Positions 1-7,453 of a DNA stretch of 8,412 bases are shown piece by piece (positions within the stretch are counted from its first letter, which is position 1; every line of letters begins with the position of its first letter). A program made the position numbers and the translations under genes. Under the pieces are notes generated by a model. The model did not search any database, was not told where the DNA came from, and saw only the letters and a list, made by a program, of their open reading frames with translations. The stretch lies in the NCBI GenBank assembly GCA_050260215.1, contig JBLNBU010000286.1:1-8412 (forward strand). The letters are read 5' to 3'. This DNA comes from JBLNBU01 sp050260215. GTDB taxonomy: Bacteria; Pseudomonadota; Alphaproteobacteria; Rhodospirillales; Magnetospirillaceae.

Positions 1-7
1 GTCCCAA

Positions 8-115
8 CCGAAGGGGAGCCCCGGGCCTTTTTAAGCGCGGGGCTGAGAGGCCGGCCGAGAGATGCCGCCGGCGACCCTTGGAACCTGATCCGGGTCATGC
101 CGGCGAAGGGATCGG
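8..115 (+). ncRNA. TPP (thiamine pyrophosphate) riboswitch aptamer upstream of thiC
   Basis: This is a THI-box aptamer that binds thiamine pyrophosphate and lowers thiC expression when thiamine is plentiful. Conserved blocks seen in order are GGGG at 13-16, the CTGAGA block at 43-48, ACCC at 74-77, GAACCTGATC at 81-90 followed by CGGGT, then ATGCCGGCGAAGGGA at 97-111. Visible helices are P1 CCGA 8-11 with TCGG 112-115, GCCCCG 18-23 with CGGGGC 38-43 (P3), and CCGG 90-93 with CCGG 100-103 (P5). The block order matches the known THI-box consensus, and the gene behind it is thiC, the most common target. The exact 5' edge is approximate because P1 is short. Confidence 0.95.
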
Positions 116-174
116 ACCTCCCGCGTCCCCGACCCGCGCCTGACCCACCGCTTTCGAGGTATGGAGAGGCGCTG
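116..174 (+). promoter_or_regulatory. thiC leader: riboswitch expression platform and ribosome binding site
   Basis: The 59 bases between aptamer and start hold a good SD, GGAGAGG at 163-169, five bases before the ATG at 175. GCGCCT at 136-141 is perfectly complementary to AGGCGC at 167-172, so a 6-bp stem can cover the SD end and the bases just before the start. ACCTC 116-120 can also pair with GAGGT 156-160. No T-run terminator is visible, so I infer translational control by SD sequestration rather than attenuation. The choice of structures is by eye and unfolded. Confidence 0.6.
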
Positions 175-1983
<1,809 letters not shown>

Positions 1984-1989
1984 CTTCCC

Positions 1990-2020
1990 CCTCCCCCCCC
2001 GGCTTTGCCGGGGGGGGAGG
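1990..2020. terminator. Strong GC hairpin between convergent thiC and rarA
   Basis: A perfect 14-bp inverted repeat: CCT, eight C and GGC (1990-2003), loop TTT (2004-2006), then GCC, eight G and AGG (2007-2020). It starts six bases after the thiC stop and touches the rarA stop codon (2021-2023, minus strand), so it can serve both genes. There is no real T-run on either strand (only TCATTT after the plus-strand arm), so it is not a textbook intrinsic terminator. It may act as a 3' stabiliser or a bidirectional terminator. The paired C8/G8 runs are prone to slippage and to sequencing error. Confidence 0.6.
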
Positions 2021-3301
2021 TCATTTCCCCCGCAACCTGTCCCAGTACTCCAGCCGCTTCCTGACCTCGCGCTCGAAGCCGCGTTCGACGGGGTTGTAGA
2101 ACCGGCGCCGCTCCATGCCGTCGGGGAAATAGTTCTGGCCCGAGAAGCCGTCCGCGGTGTCGTGGTCGTAGACGTAGCCCTTGGAATATCCCAGGTCCTT
2201 CATCATCCGGGTCGGCGCGTTCAGGATGTGCATGGGCGGCATCAGGCTGCCGGTGTCCTTGGCGGCGCGCATGGCGGCGCCGTAGGCCTTGTAGGCGGCG
2301 TTGGACTTGGGCGCGGTGCCCAGATAGATCACCAATTGGGCCAGCGCCAGCTCGCCCTCGGGGGAGCCTAGGCGCTCGTAGACGTCCCAGGCCGAAAGGG
2401 CCTGGACCACGGCATTGGGGTCGGCCAGGCCGACGTCCTCGACGGCGAAGCGGGTCAGGCGCCGCGCGATGAACAGCGGATCCTCGCCGCCCGCCAGCAT
2501 GCGGGCCATCCAGTAGAGTGCCGCGTCGGTGTCCGAGCCGCGCAAGGACTTGTGCAGGGCGCTGATCAGGTTGTAGTGGCCCTCGCGGTCCTTGTCGTAG
2601 GCGGGCGCCCGCTTCTGCACCACCGTGGCCAGCCCGGCGGCGTCGAGCTTAGGCTCGGGGGCGAGGTCTGACAGGGCCGCGGCCAGGTTCAACAAATAGC
2701 GCCCGTCGCCGTCGGCCATGGCCTTGAGGGCGGCGCGCGCATTGTCGTCGAGCGGCAACACGTGCCCAAGCGTCGCCTCGGCCCGGGCCAAGAGGGCGTC
2801 CAGCGCCGCGTCGTCGAGCCGATGCAGCACCAACACCTGGCAGCGCGACAACAGCGCGCCGTTCAGCTCGAAGGACGGGTTCTCGGTGGTGGCGCCGACC
2901 AGCACCACGGTGCCGTCCTCGACAAAGGGCAGGAAGCCGTCCTGCTGGGCGCGGTTGAAGCGGTGGATCTCGTCGACGAACAGCAGCGTGCCTTCGCCCA
3001 TCTCGCGCCGCTTCTTCGCCGCGTCGAATACCTTGCGCAGGTCGGCGACGCCCGAGAACACCGCCGACAGCGGCTCGAAGTGCAGGCGGGTGTGCTCGGC
3101 CAGCAGCCGGGCGATGGTGGTCTTGCCGCAGCCGGGCGGGCCCCACAGGATGATCGAGGCCAGCCGTCCTGCGGCCAGCATCCGCCCCAGCGGTCCGGTG
3201 GGACTGAGCAGGTGGTCCTGCCCGACCACCTCGGCCAGCGAGCGGGGACGCAGGCGGTCGGCCAGCGGCCGGTCCTCGTCCGTCTCGAACAGCGTGCTCA
3301 C
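2021..3301 (-). CDS. rarA: replication-associated recombination protein RarA (MgsA/WRNIP1 family AAA+ ATPase)
   Basis: RarA is a clamp-loader-like AAA+ ATPase that acts at stalled replication forks and interacts with SSB in characterised bacteria. The 426-residue product has Walker A GPPGCGKT at 54-61, Walker B LLFVDE at 106-111 followed by IHRFN, sensor 1 GATTEN at 136-141 and an SRC arginine-finger motif at 152-154. The C-terminal half, including the PPMHILNAPTRMMKDLGY stretch, is the family's tetramerisation region. The start is GTG (3301-3299), giving MSTLFETDEDRPLADRLRP, the usual beginning. The GTG overlaps the TGA of the upstream protease gene as GTGA, and only a weak SD (GGCGGG) precedes it, so translation is probably coupled to that gene. 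Identity is clear from the motifs; the exact role is from family knowledge. Confidence 0.95.
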   Translation of the reverse strand: MSTLFETDEDRPLADRLRPRSLAEVVGQDHLLSPTGPLGRMLAAGRLASIILWGPPGCGKTTIARLLAEHTRLHFEPLSAVFSGVADLRKVFDAAKKRREMGEGTLLFVDEIHRFNRAQQDGFLPFVEDGTVVLVGATTENPSFELNGALLSRCQVLVLHRLDDAALDALLARAEATLGHVLPLDDNARAALKAMADGDGRYLLNLAAALSDLAPEPKLDAAGLATVVQKRAPAYDKDREGHYNLISALHKSLRGSDTDAALYWMARMLAGGEDPLFIARRLTRFAVEDVGLADPNAVVQALSAWDVYERLGSPEGELALAQLVIYLGTAPKSNAAYKAYGAAMRAAKDTGSLMPPMHILNAPTRMMKDLGYSKGYVYDHDTADGFSGQNYFPDGMERRRFYNPVERGFEREVRKRLEYWDRLRGK

Positions 3302-4695
3302 CCGCCGATCACCAGGCTCATGGTCTCGCCGTTGCGGTTGATGGTGATGCCCCAGCGGGGCGCGTCGCGCGACAGCAGCGCCTTGGCGTCGGCGACGCTG
3401 CCCACCGGGCGGTCGTTGATGCGCAAGATGAGGTCGCCGGGCTGCAATCCCAAGCGGTTGGCCACCGAGCCGCGCTTGACGCGCAGCACCATCACCCCGG
3501 TGGCGCTGCCCTCAAGCCCCAGCTCCTCGGCGAGTGCCGGGTTGAGGTTGGCGATGGTGGTACCCGAAAACGGGTTGCGCCCGCCCACGTCGGTGGCGTC
3601 GCGCGGCGGGTTCTCGGGCGGGGCGACCAGGCGGACCGGCACCGTGCGGGTGGCCCCGTCGCGCATGACGGTCAGGCGCGCCTCGTCGCCGACGGCCATG
3701 GTCGCCAGGCGGAAGCGCATGCCCTCGGGGTCCTCGATGTCGCGGCCGTTGACCTGGGTGATGATGTCGCCCTGCTTCAGGCCGGCAGCGGCGGCCGGGC
3801 CCTGCTTGGAAACGTGGTTGACCAGCACGCCGCCCACCTTGGCCAGTTTCATGGCGTGGGCAATGTCGCTGGTCACCGCCTGGCCGCTGGCGCCCAGCCA
3901 CGGATGCACCACCTTGCCGCCGTGGGTAAGCCCGTTCAGCACTGTCTTGACCAGCGCGGTGGGAATGGCGAAGCCGATGCCCACCGAGCCCCCACCCTGC
4001 GAGTAGATGGCGGTGTTGATGCCCACCAGCCGGCCGTCCAGGTCGATCAGCGCGCCGCCCGAATTGCCGGGATTGATGGCCGCGTCGGTCTGGATGAACG
4101 AGCGATAGTCGCCGACGCCCACATTGGTGCGCGCCAGGGCCGAGACGATGCCCTGGGTCACCGTCTGGCCGACGCCGAACGGGTTGCCGATGGCCAGCAC
4201 CAGGTCGCCGACCTCGAGCTTGTCGGAATCGCCCATGGGCATGACCGGGAAGGCGCTGCCCTCGGGGTCGATCTTCAGCACGGCGATGTCGGTGCGCTCG
4301 TCCGAGCCGACGATGCGCGCCTCGAACTCGCGGCGGTCGTGCAGCACCACGGTGACCTCGTCGGCGTCCTTGATGACGTGGTGGTTGGTGACCACGGTGC
4401 CGTCGGCGCCGACGATCACCCCCGAGCCCAGCGACCGCTGCACCCGCTCCTGGGTCATGCCGGGCACGTCGCCGAAGAACTGGCGGAAGAACGGATCGGC
4501 GAACAGCGGCGAGGCCGCCGCGCGGACCACCCGCTTGGTGTATATGTTGACCACCGCGGGCGCTGCAGCCTTGGCCACGGGGGCGAAGGACAGGCGCACC
4601 TGCTCACGCGAGGTGGGCACGGTCTGGGCCAGGGACGGAACCGCCAGCAGCAGGGTGGCGGCGAGGGCGACAAGGCGGGTGAGGGTGGGGGTCAT
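3298..4695 (-). CDS. degP: Do-family periplasmic serine protease (DegP/DegQ/MucD-like) with two PDZ domains
   Basis: HtrA/Deg proteins degrade or refold misfolded envelope proteins. The 465-residue product has a signal peptide (about residues 1-23: TR, hydrophobic core LVALAATLLLAV, then SLA before Q24), so it is exported. The trypsin-like domain carries the triad His106 (TNHHV), Asp136 (RTDIAVL) and Ser212 (GNSGGAL). Two PDZ domains follow, at about 265-358 (containing GLKQGDIITQVNG) and 378-463 (containing GLQPGDLILRIN). The loop between NIYTKR and SLGSGVIV is short and holds DPFFRQFFG, more like DegQ/MucD than E. coli DegP with its long cysteine-bearing loop, so the symbol is approximate. 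I chose the ATG at 4695 because the signal peptide begins there; the frame stays open to 5292, but that extension has no signal peptide or domain and lies antisense to a real gene. No clear SD is seen. It is first in a pair with rarA. Confidence 0.95.
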   Translation of the reverse strand: MTPTLTRLVALAATLLLAVPSLAQTVPTSREQVRLSFAPVAKAAAPAVVNIYTKRVVRAAASPLFADPFFRQFFGDVPGMTQERVQRSLGSGVIVGADGTVVTNHHVIKDADEVTVVLHDRREFEARIVGSDERTDIAVLKIDPEGSAFPVMPMGDSDKLEVGDLVLAIGNPFGVGQTVTQGIVSALARTNVGVGDYRSFIQTDAAINPGNSGGALIDLDGRLVGINTAIYSQGGGSVGIGFAIPTALVKTVLNGLTHGGKVVHPWLGASGQAVTSDIAHAMKLAKVGGVLVNHVSKQGPAAAAGLKQGDIITQVNGRDIEDPEGMRFRLATMAVGDEARLTVMRDGATRTVPVRLVAPPENPPRDATDVGGRNPFSGTTIANLNPALAEELGLEGSATGVMVLRVKRGSVANRLGLQPGDLILRINDRPVGSVADAKALLSRDAPRWGITINRNGETMSLVIGG

Positions 4696-4728
4696 CGGCA
4701 CTCGAAGGCACGTTGCGGACTGGCCGTC

Positions 4729-4737
4729 CTTATACCA
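4729..4737 (-). promoter_or_regulatory. Possible extended -10 promoter for the degP-rarA pair
   Basis: Reading the minus strand, TGGTATAAG matches an extended -10 (TGn plus TATAAG, five of six to TATAAT). It lies about 34 bases before the protease ATG, which would leave a short leader of roughly 25-27 bases. I see no acceptable -35 at 16-18 bases, which an extended -10 can tolerate. This is a sequence match only. Confidence 0.35.
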
Positions 4738-4780
4738 CCGGCGGGCACGCGAGGGGAGGGAGAGGCTTGCACCGGCCACC

Positions 4781-4799
4781 GGCCTGCCTACCTCAGGCC
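4781..4799. promoter_or_regulatory. Dyad directly before the NDUFS4-like start codon
   Basis: GGCCTG (4781-4786) and CAGGCC (4794-4799) form a 6-bp inverted repeat around a 7-base loop, ending one base before the ATG at 4801. The place where an SD should be is occupied by this dyad, and no purine-rich SD is visible. It could be an operator, an RNA hairpin limiting ribosome access, or chance in GC-rich DNA. Confidence 0.3.
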
Positions 4800-4800
4800 T

Positions 4801-5157
4801 ATGACACGCCACATCACCCCCCGACCCGACGAAATGGCCTTTGCCCGTGCCCGCATCTCGCGCCGCAGCCCGGTGCCGATCCAGGGCGGGAAGGCCCTGG
4901 AAAGCGCCTGGCTGGTCGAGTTCGAGCCGACCGAGAAGCCCGACATCGATCCGCTGATGGGCTGGATCAGCTCGTGCGATGCCCAGCAGCAGGTGCGGAT
5001 GGGCTTCCCCGACTTGGCATCGGCCATCGCCTATTGCGAAAAGGAAGGCATCCCCTACGACGTCGCCCTGCCCAAGCCCCACCGCCGCCCCCGGCGCAGC
5101 TATGCCGACAACTTCACCGGCCTGGAAGGCGGGCCCAAGCCCATCTATCCGCACTGA
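4801..5157 (+). CDS. NADH dehydrogenase (complex I) accessory subunit, NDUFS4 family
   Basis: The 118-residue protein resembles the ETC complex I NDUFS4 family, an accessory subunit of the NADH-oxidising arm in mitochondria and alphaproteobacteria. Family features seen are an N-terminal ARI stretch, WLVEFEP (38-43), the core PLMGW (51-55) followed by SSCDAQQQVRMGF, SAIAYCEKEGIPYDV (74-88), and the end SYADNF (100-105). There is no signal peptide or membrane segment, so it should sit on the cytoplasmic side of the complex. The start at 4801 is the only ATG that fits the domain. It lacks a visible SD and may be leaderless or poorly initiated. It is divergent from the protease gene, with 105 bases between starts, and is not next to nuo genes. 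Ser-Ser-Cys after PLMGW is a small departure from what I recall as the more usual Thr/Ser-rich form. Confidence 0.9.
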   Translation: MTRHITPRPDEMAFARARISRRSPVPIQGGKALESAWLVEFEPTEKPDIDPLMGWISSCDAQQQVRMGFPDLASAIAYCEKEGIPYDVALPKPHRRPRRSYADNFTGLEGGPKPIYPH

Positions 5158-5282
5158 TATGCGGAGCCCTCGCCGGGCGGGCGCAGCCGCGCCCTTGGCC
5201 GCTCGCTCAATGCTCGCATGGCGATCGAGGGGGTGACAGACGGCCTCCGGCCCCCTAAGTGAAGGGGGAAGGAGGTCCGTCC
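5158..5282. repeat. Dyad-rich intergenic spacer, candidate dispersed repeat
   Basis: This 125-base gap is packed with inverted repeats. CCCTCG (5167-5172) can pair with CGAGGG (5226-5231), enclosing a tight hairpin GGGCGC-AGCC-GCGCCC (5179-5194) and two copies of GCTCGC (5201-5206, 5212-5217). A second, longer hairpin (5239-5281) follows and holds the next gene's SD. Two stem-loops back to back in a spacer is the usual form of REP/ERIC/MITE-like repeats. I see only one copy in this window, so dispersal is a guess. Confidence 0.4.
5239..5281 (+). promoter_or_regulatory. Long hairpin sequestering the Shine-Dalgarno of the 122-aa gene
   Basis: The stem is GACGG (5239-5243) with CCGTC (5277-5281), a bulged T at 5276, CCTCC (5244-5248) with GGAGG (5271-5275), a GG/AA internal loop, and CCCCCT (5251-5256) with AGGGGG (5263-5268), closed by loop AAGTGA. 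That is 16 bp in 43 bases, ending one base before the ATG at 5283. The SD AAGGAGG (5269-5275) has its GGAGG fully paired, so translation should be limited unless the stem opens or is unwound. Confidence 0.55.
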
Positions 5283-5651
5283 ATGCCCGCATCCGTCTAC
5301 AACGAGATCATTGCCCCCTGGCGCGCCATCGTCGACCGCATGCTGATCGACACCGTCGCCGAAGGGTGGGAGGTGCGCCGTGCCTACCTGGCCTCGGTCT
5401 ATGCCGCTCTTCAGCGCGGCCACCAGAAGGCCCCGCTGGCCGTCGACCCCGAGGCGGCGCTGTCGGACATCGTCGCCGCCCTGATCGAGCGCCTGGATAC
5501 GCCCCCCATCGACAACCGCCTGCAGGCCGGCATCTACGCCACCAGCGCGCTTCCCGCCCACCAGGTCGCCGCGGCGGCGTGGTTCGACCGCAATCCGGAC
5601 GAATACGCGGCCATCCAGAAGGAACTGGAAGGCGGATTGCGGCTGAACTGA
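5283..5651 (+). CDS. hypothetical protein, 122 aa
   Basis: I do not recognise this protein. It is 122 residues, with no signal peptide, no membrane segment and no cysteine, so it is probably cytosolic. It looks largely helical: an amphipathic first half (YNEIIAPWRAIVDRML, WEVRRAYLASVYAALQ), a hydrophobic helix around 59-71 (ALSDIVAALIERL), and a C-terminal WFDRNPDEYAAIQKELEG. The ATG at 5283 is chosen because AAGGAGG ends seven bases before it; an in-frame GTG at 5259 lies inside the hairpin loop. Codon use and GC content look like the neighbours'. Its stop is one base from the stop of the convergent deacetylase-like gene, so they share no operon. It is likely real, given a full-length frame, native-looking codons and a strong SD, but its function is unknown. 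Confidence 0.75.
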   Translation: MPASVYNEIIAPWRAIVDRMLIDTVAEGWEVRRAYLASVYAALQRGHQKAPLAVDPEAALSDIVAALIERLDTPPIDNRLQAGIYATSALPAHQVAAAAWFDRNPDEYAAIQKELEGGLRLN

Positions 5652-5652
5652 A

Positions 5653-6585
5653 TCACATCCCCATCAGGGCGCGGACGTGTTCGCGGGCGCTGGCGGCCAG
5701 GGCGCGCAGGTCGTAGCCGCCTTCCAGCACGCTGACCACGCGGTTGGCGCATTGCTCGCGGGCGATGTCCAGCAACTGGCGGGTGACCCAGCCGTAGTCG
5801 TTGGTGTTGAGCCGCAGATGGGCGAGCGGGTCGGCGGCATGCGCGTCGAAGCCGGCCGAGATGATGATGAACTCCGGGGCAAAGTCGTACAGCTTGGGCA
5901 GGATCACGTCGGTGAACGCCACGCGGAAGTCCTCGGACCCCGAGCCGGCGGGCAGCGGCACGTTGACCATGCGGCCCTTGCCGCCGGTCTCGTGGTAGAA
6001 GCCGGTGTTGGGATAGGCGTGCTCCTCGTGGGTCGAGGCATAGAACATGCCCTCTTCGTCCCACAGGATGTGCTGGGTGCCGTTGCCGTGGTGGACGTCG
6101 AAATCGATCACCGCCACCCGCTTGAAGCCGTGCTGGTCGCGGGCGTGCAGGGCGCCGACGGCGGCGTTGTTGAACAGGCAAAACCCCATGGCGGCATCGC
6201 GCTCGGCATGGTGGCCCGGCGGGCGCACCGCACAGAAGGCATTGCGGGCCTGGCCGGCGACGATGGCGTCGATGGCGGCGCACACCGACCCGGCCGAGCG
6301 CAGCGCCGCCTCGCCGGAATAGCGCGACAGCACGGTATCGGGGTCGATATGGTGGTGCGAATCGCTGTTGGGCACCACGCTCATGACGTGGTCGATGTGG
6401 CTCATGGGGTGGGCGCGCAGCAGTTGGTCCATGGTGGCGTGCGGAGCTTCGACCCGCTGCAGCGTCATGAACGATTCGTCTTCCAGGGCAGCCAGCACTG
6501 CACGCAGGCGGTCCGCGCATTCGGGGTGGTAGTCGCCGGTGTCGTGCTCCAGGCAGACCGCGTGGGTGTACAGCAGTGTCGGCAT
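5653..6585 (-). CDS. histone deacetylase superfamily zinc amidohydrolase
   Basis: This family uses a zinc-activated water to remove acetyl groups from acetyl-lysine or from small molecules such as acetylpolyamines. The 310-residue cytosolic protein has RPPGHHAE with the catalytic pair His125-His126, GFCLFNN (134-140), zinc ligands Asp163 and His165 in DFDVHHGNGTQ, the third ligand Asp247 in SAGFDAH, and Tyr291 in LEGGYD. All expected catalytic residues are present, so it should be active. The form is closest to class II/HdaH-like bacterial enzymes rather than AcuC, but the substrate cannot be told from sequence. I chose the ATG at 6585, giving MPTLLYTH, the usual family beginning. An in-frame ATG at 6654 would add 23 residues without family character. 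The SD is weak (GAAAGAAA just upstream). It is transcribed away from tlyA. Confidence 0.93.
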   Translation of the reverse strand: MPTLLYTHAVCLEHDTGDYHPECADRLRAVLAALEDESFMTLQRVEAPHATMDQLLRAHPMSHIDHVMSVVPNSDSHHHIDPDTVLSRYSGEAALRSAGSVCAAIDAIVAGQARNAFCAVRPPGHHAERDAAMGFCLFNNAAVGALHARDQHGFKRVAVIDFDVHHGNGTQHILWDEEGMFYASTHEEHAYPNTGFYHETGGKGRMVNVPLPAGSGSEDFRVAFTDVILPKLYDFAPEFIIISAGFDAHAADPLAHLRLNTNDYGWVTRQLLDIAREQCANRVVSVLEGGYDLRALAASAREHVRALMGM

Positions 6586-6682
6586 TTTCTTTCGCGAACG
6601 TCCGTTTGCTCGTAGGTTTAGGTCATTGTCCGGGATGGGAAACGCAATTTCCATACCTGATTTTCGCATGGGGCCATGACGC
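6586..6682. promoter_or_regulatory. Divergent promoter region between deacetylase-like gene and tlyA
   Basis: This 97-base spacer must hold promoters for both divergent genes, and it is more AT-rich than its surroundings. For tlyA, TTGTCC (6626-6631) with TCCATA 18 bases on is a weak match. For the other strand, TTGCGT followed by ACCTAA is equally weak. A short palindrome TTCGCGAA (6591-6598) lies just before the deacetylase-like start, and GGAAA/TTTCC (6638-6652) forms a small dyad. None is strong enough to name as a definite site. Confidence 0.35.
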
Positions 6683-7453
6683 ATGACCGCTCGCAAAAGG
6701 GTGGACCAACTGATGGTGGACCGTGGACTGGCCGAAAGCCGGTCGCGGGCCCAGGCCCTGGTGATGGCCGGGCTGGTGCTGTCGGACGGCAAGCGGGTCG
6801 ACAAGCCGGGCACCGCCATCCCTGAGGACGCGCCCCTGGAACTGAAGGGCCAGGACCACCCGTGGGTGTCGCGTGGCGGGCTGAAGCTGGCCAAGGCCAT
6901 CGAGCAGTTCGCCATCGACCCGGCCGGCAAGGTGGCCATCGACGTCGGCGCCTCGACCGGCGGCTTCACCGACGTCCTGCTGGCCCACGGCGCCGCGCGG
7001 GTCTATGCCGTCGACGTCGGCCACGGCCAGCTGGCGTGGAAGCTGCGCAACGACCCCCGCGTGGTGGTGCTGGAACGCACCAACGCCCGCTACCTGACGG
7101 CCGAGCAGATCCCCGAGCCGGTGGACCTGGTCGTCTGCGACGCCAGCTTCATCGGGCTTGAGACGGTGCTGCCCGCCGCCCTGGCGCTGGCCGCCCCCGG
7201 GGCCATGCTGGTCGCCCTGATCAAGCCCCAGTTCGAGGTGGGCAAGGGCCGTGTCGGCAAGGGTGGCGTGGTCCGCGAACCCGAACTGCATGACGAGGTG
7301 TGCGAGCGCATCCAAACCTGGTTGGCCGCGCGTGCCGGCTGGTCGGTGGTCGGCCTGTGCGCCAGCCCCATATTGGGGCCGGAGGGCAACAAGGAATTCC
7401 TGATCGTCGGCCGTTTCGAGGGCGCACCCGCATGTGTTCCCGCTTCGAACTGA
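6683..7453 (+). CDS. tlyA: TlyA family 2'-O-ribose rRNA methyltransferase (S4 + FtsJ-like)
   Basis: TlyA proteins add 2'-O-methyl groups to rRNA (the mycobacterial enzyme acts on 16S C1409 and 23S C1920, which affects capreomycin sensitivity); older annotation calls them hemolysins. The 256-residue product has an N-terminal S4 RNA-binding domain (about 5-62, starting RVDQLMVDRGLAESRSRAQ), the SAM-binding motif DVGASTGGFTD (87-97), and an FtsJ-type K-D-K-E set at Lys68 (GGLKL), Asp153 (CDASF), Lys181 (IKPQF) and Glu238 (NKEFL), nearly the same numbering I recall for the mycobacterial protein. The start at 6683 gives the expected MTARKRVDQL, with only a weak SD; two nearby ATGs (6668, 6676) do not give this frame. 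Its 3' end overlaps the next gene by 22 bases, so the two form an operon. The target nucleotide in this organism is unknown. Confidence 0.95.
   Translation: MTARKRVDQLMVDRGLAESRSRAQALVMAGLVLSDGKRVDKPGTAIPEDAPLELKGQDHPWVSRGGLKLAKAIEQFAIDPAGKVAIDVGASTGGFTDVLLAHGAARVYAVDVGHGQLAWKLRNDPRVVVLERTNARYLTAEQIPEPVDLVVCDASFIGLETVLPAALALAAPGAMLVALIKPQFEVGKGRVGKGGVVREPELHDEVCERIQTWLAARAGWSVVGLCASPILGPEGNKEFLIVGRFEGAPACVPASN

Noticed and set aside
97..174. Upstream ATG extending thiC by 26 residues
   Set aside because: This ATG lies inside the TPP aptamer (the ATGCCGG of its 3' half), and a good SD precedes the ATG at 175.
2762..4006. Plus-strand frame of 414 residues across rarA and the protease gene
   Set aside because: It is antisense to two genes with complete catalytic motifs and shows no domain of its own.
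5179..5194. GGGCGC-AGCC-GCGCCC hairpin as an intrinsic terminator for the NDUFS4-like gene
   Set aside because: No T-run follows it. It fits better as part of the dyad-rich spacer, though a Rho-independent role without T-run cannot be excluded.
4696..5292. N-terminal extension of the protease frame by 199 residues
   Set aside because: It would place the signal peptide in the middle of the protein and runs antisense to the NDUFS4-like gene.
6586..6969. N-terminal extension of the deacetylase-like frame
   Set aside because: The family begins at MPTLLYTH (6585). The extension lies antisense to tlyA and has no domain character.
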